From the NCBI GenBank assembly GCA_003648815.1, contig QMPZ01000014.1, positions 1 to 19,495 of the forward strand: a stretch of 19,495 nt of DNA. Direction: 5' to 3'. The DNA is from Candidatus Aerophobota bacterium. GTDB lineage: Bacteria; Aerophobota; Aerophobia; Aerophobales; B47-G16. Within the stretch, counting starts at the first letter, position 1, and the number at the start of each line of letters is the position of its first letter. Shown piece after piece: positions 14,590-19,495 of this stretch. The notes below the pieces were generated by a model, which saw nothing but the letters and a program-made list of their open reading frames with translations, was not told where the DNA came from and made no database searches. The position numbers and the translations under genes were made by a program.

Positions 14590-14641
14590 CAGCGAAAACG
14601 CTCGTGAGAAAAGGACTTTCCTCAAAGCACCGTTTTCGTTG
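14590..14641. repeat. Nested inverted repeat in the 195-bp gap before the sulfatase-like gene
   Basis: CAGCGAAAACG (14590-14600) pairs with CGTTTTCGTTG (14631-14641) over 11 positions, one as G-U on the plus-strand RNA. Inside, TGAGAAAA (14605-14612) pairs with TTTCCTCA (14617-14624) with one mismatch and a four-base loop. A T run follows the structure on the plus strand only (14643-14647), where no gene would need a terminator. In the minus-strand mRNA it lies in the leader of the sulfatase-like gene and may act as a processing or stability element. Confidence 0.5.
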
Positions 14642-14747
14642 ATTTTTACTTTACCAGAAATCGCCTTGGTAGGCAAGTCCTCGCATTTCCCCTTTAAAGA
14701 GAAGCAAAATATCGGAAGGTTTTCTCAAGAGGCAAGGAGGACCAGGC

Positions 14748-15659
14748 TCACAAAAGCTTAAGGAATTCCTCCACCAGATGAGCAATGGTCCCTTCTTTTG
14801 AGAACTCCAAGGTGGGCAGAGGCTCCTTCACTCCCCCAGCCTCAATTCCCCTTATCCTGAGGGCCTTTTTGTAAAAGTAAAACATTTCACCTTTCTGCAG
14901 GGAAAGCTCTTCTTGAACTTTCCTCAGGAAGTCATTGATGAGCATCTGCTGCCTTCTTGCCTCCTCATAGTCCTTATTTACGAACGCCTGATACATTCGA
15001 AGATAGGGTTCGGGAAAGATCCCGGATGGTCCGGAGATTATCCCTTCAGCTCCCAAAAGGAGAGCCGAATAATCCAAGGAATCCTCTCCTATGAAAAGGG
15101 ATATTTTATCCCTTAGGGGAAGAAAGCTTTGAAAGTCGAGAAGGCTTGGTTTGCTGTGTTTGAGCCCAACTAAATTGGAAAACTCCTCTGTCAGGTTTCG
15201 CAAAAGAGCAAAGCTTATCTCATTTATAGTGCACTGAGGAATGTTATAGATGAAGAAGGGAAAGTTCTCAAATTCCTTGAAGATCTTTCTGAAATATTCC
15301 TCAATGGCCTTATCTGATAGAGGATAGTAAAAGGGAGGAAGGAGAGCTACGGCATCGGCTCCGCTGTCCTGGCAAATCCTGATCATCTTCTTCGTCTTCT
15401 CCATCTCCATATGGCTGGCAAGGACAATCACCGGAACCTTCCCCTTCACACAACCTATAACTTTTTCCACAAATCTTCGGCGCTCCTCAAGGGAAAACAG
15501 GACTCCTTCCCCAAAGGTTCCCAGAATGAACAGCCCATTTACCCCTTTATCCAACAGAAACCCTACCAGTTTTTCCGTCGCTCCAAGATTGAGTTTTCCC
15601 TCGTCCGTTAAAGGGGTCATCATGGCGGGTATGACCCCTCTGAACCTGTCCTCTTTCAT
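14748..15659 (-). CDS. DHDPS/N-acetylneuraminate lyase family aldolase
   Basis: A 303-residue class I pyruvate-type aldolase with the (beta/alpha)8 fold. The Schiff-base lysine is K167 (VGLKHS) and the active-site tyrosine is Y138 (FFIYNIP). The carboxylate-binding segment is LGTFGEG (46-52), where true dihydrodipicolinate synthases have GTTGE; the second Thr is Phe. This and the catabolic neighbours argue against lysine synthesis and for cleavage or formation of a 2-oxo-3-deoxy sugar acid or a related hydroxy-keto acid. The ATG has AAGGAGAAGG upstream. It follows the cyclase gene after 36 bases and is in the same strand run as the HpaI-like gene, so two pyruvate aldolase folds occur together. 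Family sure, substrate unknown. Confidence 0.9.
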   Translation of the reverse strand: MKEDRFRGVIPAMMTPLTDEGKLNLGATEKLVGFLLDKGVNGLFILGTFGEGVLFSLEERRRFVEKVIGCVKGKVPVIVLASHMEMEKTKKMIRICQDSGADAVALLPPFYYPLSDKAIEEYFRKIFKEFENFPFFIYNIPQCTINEISFALLRNLTEEFSNLVGLKHSKPSLLDFQSFLPLRDKISLFIGEDSLDYSALLLGAEGIISGPSGIFPEPYLRMYQAFVNKDYEEARRQQMLINDFLRKVQEELSLQKGEMFYFYKKALRIRGIEAGGVKEPLPTLEFSKEGTIAHLVEEFLKLL

Positions 15660-15695
15660 CTTACCTTCTCCTTTCCGGTTTTACCCTAAAGACGC

Positions 15696-16355
15696 TTATC
15701 TTTCTTCTATTACTATCGCCCGGCAAAAGCTGCTGTCAAGGCCCTGAACTTTGTAAGGTAGAGCCATCACGAAAAAGCGCGGTTTGGTTATCTTATCAAG
15801 GTTGTCCACTATCTCCACAAACACCACACCCTTGCTCATAAGTATATCATGGAACTTTCGTATCCTCTCGACATCCTCGCCCAGCCTTATGAAGTCCAGG
15901 ACCAGCATCTTCACCTTCTTGTCCGCCAGCCATTTAGCTGCCTCAGGTGTTAAGGTGGGTAGCCCGGAGGTATCCTCCAGATAAAGTTGTTGCTTGGAGA
16001 GCTTTATTCCGGTATCATTTCTTACTACCACGATGTCTCCTTCTCGAATTTCCTTACCTATGGTCTTCTCACATACCTTTTCCGTCACCCTCATCTCCCT
16101 TATTGGAAACAGTATCCCCGGACCGTAGAAGGCATCAAGCGGGTATTCAGTTATTGACCTGCCACCCTCGTAGAAGTGGGATGCTACCTCCACATGAGTT
16201 CCCACATGGGAATGCGCTCGCAAGATGTCATATCGAAAGGTTCCATCCTGTAATAGTGCCTTCTGTATGGCAAATGGACGATCCGGATTTTCTCCCGGGA
16301 TAACCGTGTAGGAAATATCTATAACTCGATATTTTTTAAGCTCGCCAAAGTTCAT
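15696..16355 (-). CDS. Cyclase-family metal-dependent hydrolase
   Basis: A 219-residue member of the cyclase family (Pfam Cyclase; includes kynurenine formamidases and other amide or lactone hydrolases). The zinc-binding motif normally HxGTHxDxPxH reads H50-VGTH54-V-E56-VASH60, with Asp replaced by Glu and Pro by Ala. Later conserved parts include VVVRNDTG and LPTLTPEAAKWLADKKVKML. It is cytoplasmic. AAGGAGG precedes the ATG. It lies 10 bases after the HpaI-like gene and 36 before the DHDPS-like gene, so co-translation is likely. In a sugar-acid pathway it could open a lactone or cyclic amide; that is inference from context. Confidence 0.85.
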   Translation of the reverse strand: MNFGELKKYRVIDISYTVIPGENPDRPFAIQKALLQDGTFRYDILRAHSHVGTHVEVASHFYEGGRSITEYPLDAFYGPGILFPIREMRVTEKVCEKTIGKEIREGDIVVVRNDTGIKLSKQQLYLEDTSGLPTLTPEAAKWLADKKVKMLVLDFIRLGEDVERIRKFHDILMSKGVVFVEIVDNLDKITKPRFFVMALPYKVQGLDSSFCRAIVIEER

Positions 16356-16365
16356 CGTAGCCTCC

Positions 16366-17157
16366 TTAAAGTTTGGATAACATCTTCTTCAGATCTTCCC
16401 CATTCTTCTTTAGCCATTGATATAAAATGACCAGATCAGTTGAAAGGCTGAAATCACGCACGCCAAGCTCGATGTATTCCTCAATGTTCTCAAGGCCATT
16501 TATCTCCACTCTTGGACGTATGCCCATCTTCAAGGCTGTCTTGATGGTCTTAAGTTCGGCTTCCTTCACCTTTGGATGAGTCCTTTTCCCCGCAAGTCCT
16601 ACGCTCATGGAGTAATCACCTGGGCCAAATTGAACCATGTCTATACCTTTCACCGAAAGAATCTCCTCTAAACTGTCCACTGCTTCTTTTTTCTCTATCA
16701 TAAGAGCCACCACTGCCTCATCCATCGCCTTGACATACTCTGGTGAGCCACCCTCCAATATATATCCCACGTTTCTGCGTCCATGACAACCGTTAATGCC
16801 TCCAGACTCAGGCGTGTCCGCTCTAACAGCGCGCACGCATTCTCTGGCATCTTGGGCAGTCCTTACATCTGCGAAGAGTATATTTTGTATACCTGCACCC
16901 AGGGCTCTTTGGGCGATGAAACTTCTGGGCTGCTGATCCACCTTTATCATGGATGACATATCGCTCAGTTCCGTTGCCCTGGCGAAGTTTTCAAGATCGT
17001 GCAGGTCCCACGGGGCATACTCACCTAAGAACTCGACGTAGTCAATCACACCGGTGTGACCAATTACCTCAACTAAACCCGGCCATACGCTGAGGACACG
17101 GGTCCCAATGGTCGGCCTCCCCTCCTCAAGCAGTCCTCTGAGCTTGTTTTTTCGCAT
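16366..17157 (-). CDS. HpcH/HpaI aldolase family protein with altered active site
   Basis: A 263-residue member of the HpaI (class II pyruvate aldolase) family. Metal ligands are present: E154 in ALMIEKKEAVD and D181 in QFGPGDYSMSVG. However, the segment matching HpaI's DGEHAPND reads VEFLGEYAPWD, so the catalytic His is Tyr47, and the segment matching VRP reads IKVD, so the enolate-binding Arg is Lys72. An inserted, well-ordered segment with INGCHGRRNVGYILEGGSPE lies where HpaI has its GVGSALARAS loop. The enzyme may still act on pyruvate-derived enolates, but the substrate or reaction has probably shifted. AAAGGTG precedes ATG. It lies 11 bases after the dehydrogenase and 10 before the cyclase. 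Confidence 0.85.
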   Translation of the reverse strand: MRKNKLRGLLEEGRPTIGTRVLSVWPGLVEVIGHTGVIDYVEFLGEYAPWDLHDLENFARATELSDMSSMIKVDQQPRSFIAQRALGAGIQNILFADVRTAQDARECVRAVRADTPESGGINGCHGRRNVGYILEGGSPEYVKAMDEAVVALMIEKKEAVDSLEEILSVKGIDMVQFGPGDYSMSVGLAGKRTHPKVKEAELKTIKTALKMGIRPRVEINGLENIEEYIELGVRDFSLSTDLVILYQWLKKNGEDLKKMLSKL

Positions 17158-17168
17158 CTTAACACCTT

Positions 17169-18143
17169 TTACGATTGTTTCAGCACTTCCCTGTTCACCA
17201 GGTTAGGTGGCACCTCACCCTTTAACCCGGCTAATAAGTTGGTGGCCGCCATAGTGGCCATCTTCTCCCTCGTGGCGATGGAAGCACTCCCGATGTGGGG
17301 CACCAGAACCACGTTATCGAGTTCAGCTAATCCTGGAGTCAGCTCAGGTTCATTTTCATAGACATCCAGGGCTGCTCCCGCGATCCACCCTTCTTTCAAG
17401 GCCCTGACTAAAGCCTTCTCATCCACAAGGGGACCACGGGCGGCGTTGATGAGAAAGGCGGTCCTCTTCATCCTCCTGAGCTCTTTTTCCCCGATTAAAT
17501 GGTAGGTGGTGGGAAGGAGTGGAGCGTGAAGGCTGACGAAATCAGAGCTTGAAAGAAGCTCATCCAGAAAGACAAATTTTGCTTCAAGCTCCTCTTCCAC
17601 TTTCTCAGGAGCCCTTCTTACATCCGTGTAGAGGACTTTCATCTCAAATCCCCTGGCCCTTCTGGCCACAGCTCTTCCAATCCTGCCAAAGCCGACGATG
17701 CCAAGGGTTGAATGATGAACATCAGAGCCCAAAAAGAGCATGGGTGACCATTGCTTGAACTTTCCCTGCCTGGTGAACCTGTCCGCCTCGACGATCCTTC
17801 TGGCCACGCACATCAGGATAGCCCAGGTCAGATCCGCCGTGGTGTCGGTCAAAACTCCCGGGGTGTTGGTGACCATAATTCCCCTTCTTGTGGCTTCCTC
17901 TACATCAATGTTGTTATATCCCACGGCGTAGTTACTGATAATCTTCAACTTTGGGTTTGCATCCATCACCTCTTTATCGATGGTGTCGGTGAGAAGACAA
18001 AGAAGACCATCTGCCTCCTTTACCCCATCTATGAGCTCCTGTCTGGTTAAGACCCTCTCGTGGGGATTTACCTTCACCTCGCACTCCTTTTGAAGCAGGT
18101 CAAGTCCAACCTGGGGGATTCTTCTCGTCACGAAGACCTTCAT
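17169..18143 (-). CDS. D-2-hydroxyacid dehydrogenase (glyoxylate/hydroxypyruvate reductase type)
   Basis: A 324-residue NAD(P)-dependent dehydrogenase that interconverts D-2-hydroxy acids and 2-oxo acids. The N-terminal catalytic part has NYAVGYNNIDVEEATRRGI with NTPGVLTDTTADL (93-105). The nucleotide-binding loop is GFGRIG (151-156), with LYTDVRR at the end of the next strand; the Asp there suggests NAD. Catalytic residues are R236 (NAARGPLVDE), E265 (DVYENEP) and H283 (VPHIGSAS). The pattern is closest to GyaR/GhrB-type reductases. AGGAGG before the ATG overlaps the LarA stop region (11-base gap). In this operon it may oxidise the D-hydroxy acid produced by the LarA-like enzyme or reduce the aldolase product. 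Confidence 0.92.
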   Translation of the reverse strand: MKVFVTRRIPQVGLDLLQKECEVKVNPHERVLTRQELIDGVKEADGLLCLLTDTIDKEVMDANPKLKIISNYAVGYNNIDVEEATRRGIMVTNTPGVLTDTTADLTWAILMCVARRIVEADRFTRQGKFKQWSPMLFLGSDVHHSTLGIVGFGRIGRAVARRARGFEMKVLYTDVRRAPEKVEEELEAKFVFLDELLSSSDFVSLHAPLLPTTYHLIGEKELRRMKRTAFLINAARGPLVDEKALVRALKEGWIAGAALDVYENEPELTPGLAELDNVVLVPHIGSASIATREKMATMAATNLLAGLKGEVPPNLVNREVLKQS

Positions 18144-18154
18144 CTTCTTGCCTC

Positions 18155-19495
18155 CTATTTGTTTTCCCTTAAGGCTTTCTTAAGAACAGGTACAGCATAA
18201 GGACCCTCTTTTATCAGGGCCATCTTGGGCTTTTTCACCTTTTGCCTCATCTCATCTACAGCGTAAAAGATTGCATTCTGCACCATCTCCTCTATCCTCA
18301 CATCTTTTCCTCTTATAAAGTCATAGCCACTTTTTCCAGGAAGTTTTTTTAGATCCGCAGGGGCTATGTTTGTGGTGCAGTAAATTAACCTGTCAAAGGA
18401 GCCGATTTTCTTAAAGAACTGGTCCCACTTTTGTGCCTGCCACTGATCGGGCACAAATTCCCAATCCTTTCTCTTGATAAACTCACTGAACTTTCCCGGT
18501 CCCCTTTCCTTTAAAATCCTCATGACCCTTTTGTAATCGTCCTTTCCCACAGGCTCTTTATCAGAATTGTGGGCAACCAGGATGACCAGTCCTCCTTTCT
18601 TAATGATTGGCGATGCTCCATAAGCTGCCTTTGCTGCCTGATAATGATTTACGGCTACCTTTCCTCCGTGGGTCAAGACGATGTCGTATTCCTGCTCGAC
18701 AGGAATAAGAGAATATCTCTTCACTTTCCTTGCTGCCTCAAGATGAGCTTTTTCCAGATCACCGGCAAAGACCCCCGCAAGCCTCATTTCACCGTTTAAG
18801 ACAACATTTACACTGAAGTCAACCCTTGCCTTGCGGGCAACCTTTAAGGCAAAGTTATGGCAGGGATTGTCATCTAAAACTAAGTTTGTGGCCTGGGGAC
18901 TGTCCAGGAACTTCGTGCCGTGGAAAAGTTGGATAGCCTCAAAATTGACGAGGCCGGGACAGACTGCCTTTCTTCCGCCGGAAAGGCCTGCCATAAAATG
19001 AGGCTCCACCAGACCGGTGATAATATGAACATCTGCTTCTAAAAAATGTCTGTTTACCTTAACTGAAATTCCCTCTATGTTGCCTATAAAAGAAAGATCG
19101 GGTGAGGTGCAATCGTGGTCTATTATTCTGTATCTGCTCGTTATAAACTCTCCGAAAGCTTGCTCCTTCCAATGCCGGGATGTGGGAAGATGGGTCCCGG
19201 TTGCCACGATGATCTTGACGTTTCTCTCCTTTATCCCCGCTCTCTTGAGCCTCATCAAAAGAGGCAAAAGTATCCCGTCTTTCCTCTTCCCACTGTATGG
19301 AACAGGCCTCGTGTTGTCCGATACGGCTATGGCAACGCTGAGCTTGGAAGGGGGCCTCTTATGGGAGGATACAATCTCCTCTATGGGTCGGCTGCCTATG
19401 GGGTTGGATAAGGCATTCTCTATCTCTCTTTTAGGATTTTCTAACGCGGGAACGTGGTCCATATGCAAGACGTCGCAATAGGGAGGAACCTTCAC
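18155..19495 (-). CDS. LarA-family nickel-pincer racemase/epimerase, 5' end cut
   Basis: The frame is open through the right edge (446 codons visible). The GTG at the edge is probably not the start, since relatives have some 15 more residues before the DVxxLxxxxVPALENP segment. Motifs of lactate racemase LarA (DUF2088) are present: DNTRPVP (60-66), TGTH with H102, GLVEPHFMAG with H166 and SGGRKAVCPG with K176, the lysine that carries the nickel-pincer nucleotide in LarA. A C-terminal domain with VLTHGGKVAVNHYQAAKAAYGA follows. The family racemises or epimerises 2-hydroxy acids including sugar acids. The cofactor genes larB, larC and larE are not in the window. It is the first visible gene of the catabolic run. 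Confidence 0.9.
   Translation of the reverse strand: MKVPPYCDVLHMDHVPALENPKREIENALSNPIGSRPIEEIVSSHKRPPSKLSVAIAVSDNTRPVPYSGKRKDGILLPLLMRLKRAGIKERNVKIIVATGTHLPTSRHWKEQAFGEFITSRYRIIDHDCTSPDLSFIGNIEGISVKVNRHFLEADVHIITGLVEPHFMAGLSGGRKAVCPGLVNFEAIQLFHGTKFLDSPQATNLVLDDNPCHNFALKVARKARVDFSVNVVLNGEMRLAGVFAGDLEKAHLEAARKVKRYSLIPVEQEYDIVLTHGGKVAVNHYQAAKAAYGASPIIKKGGLVILVAHNSDKEPVGKDDYKRVMRILKERGPGKFSEFIKRKDWEFVPDQWQAQKWDQFFKKIGSFDRLIYCTTNIAPADLKKLPGKSGYDFIRGKDVRIEEMVQNAIFYAVDEMRQKVKKPKMALIKEGPYAVPVLKKALRENK

Overview
This window reads as bacterial chromosome. It has rpsF-ssb-rpsR-rplI in the usual bacterial order, SecD/SecF, MurG and MurC (so peptidoglycan is made), and a sigma-70 factor. Arg is often AGA/AGG, proteins are rich in Lys and Glu, and TrpRS carries a four-cysteine pattern known from Thermotoga-type enzymes. 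These suggest, without proving, an anaerobic and possibly thermophilic bacterium of a deep or poorly sampled lineage. There is no rRNA or other taxonomic marker here. I found no tRNA, CRISPR array, insertion sequence or phage gene.

Left part (1-1217): a truncated membrane-protein gene runs off the left edge on the minus strand. It diverges from a pair of small zinc-ribbon genes (FmdB family, then an unrecognised Cys-rich protein) across a strikingly symmetric divergent promoter. Between these and recO lies the decayed, internally deleted remnant of a PfkB-type sugar kinase.

Plus-strand housekeeping block (1176-7146): recO, a primary-type sigma factor, the ATPase ychF, rpsF, ssb, rpsR, rplI and a homocitrate-synthase-type enzyme. 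They are tightly spaced, with overlaps at rpsF/ssb and rplI/homocitrate synthase. A strong promoter precedes recO. The sigma factor's ribosome binding site and start codon lie inside a perfect 7-bp hairpin.

Minus-strand housekeeping block (7123-13019): trpS-secD-secF-murG-murC, read leftward from a good promoter before trpS. Its last gene, murC, overlaps the end of the homocitrate synthase gene tail to tail by 24 bp. No terminator is visible at that junction.

Minus-strand catabolic block (13167-19495): a LarA-type nickel-pincer racemase/epimerase (cut by the right edge), a D-2-hydroxyacid dehydrogenase, an HpaI-type pyruvate aldolase homologue, a cyclase-family hydrolase, a DHDPS/NAL-type class I aldolase and a sulfatase-fold hydrolase. 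The first five are spaced 10-36 bp apart. The set looks like a sugar-acid or hydroxy-acid degradation operon. Several members have changed key residues: HpaI catalytic His to Tyr and Arg to Lys, sulfatase nucleophile to Thr, and DHDPS second Thr to Phe. The substrate is therefore not predictable from annotation by family name, and this is the most likely place for undescribed biochemistry in the window.
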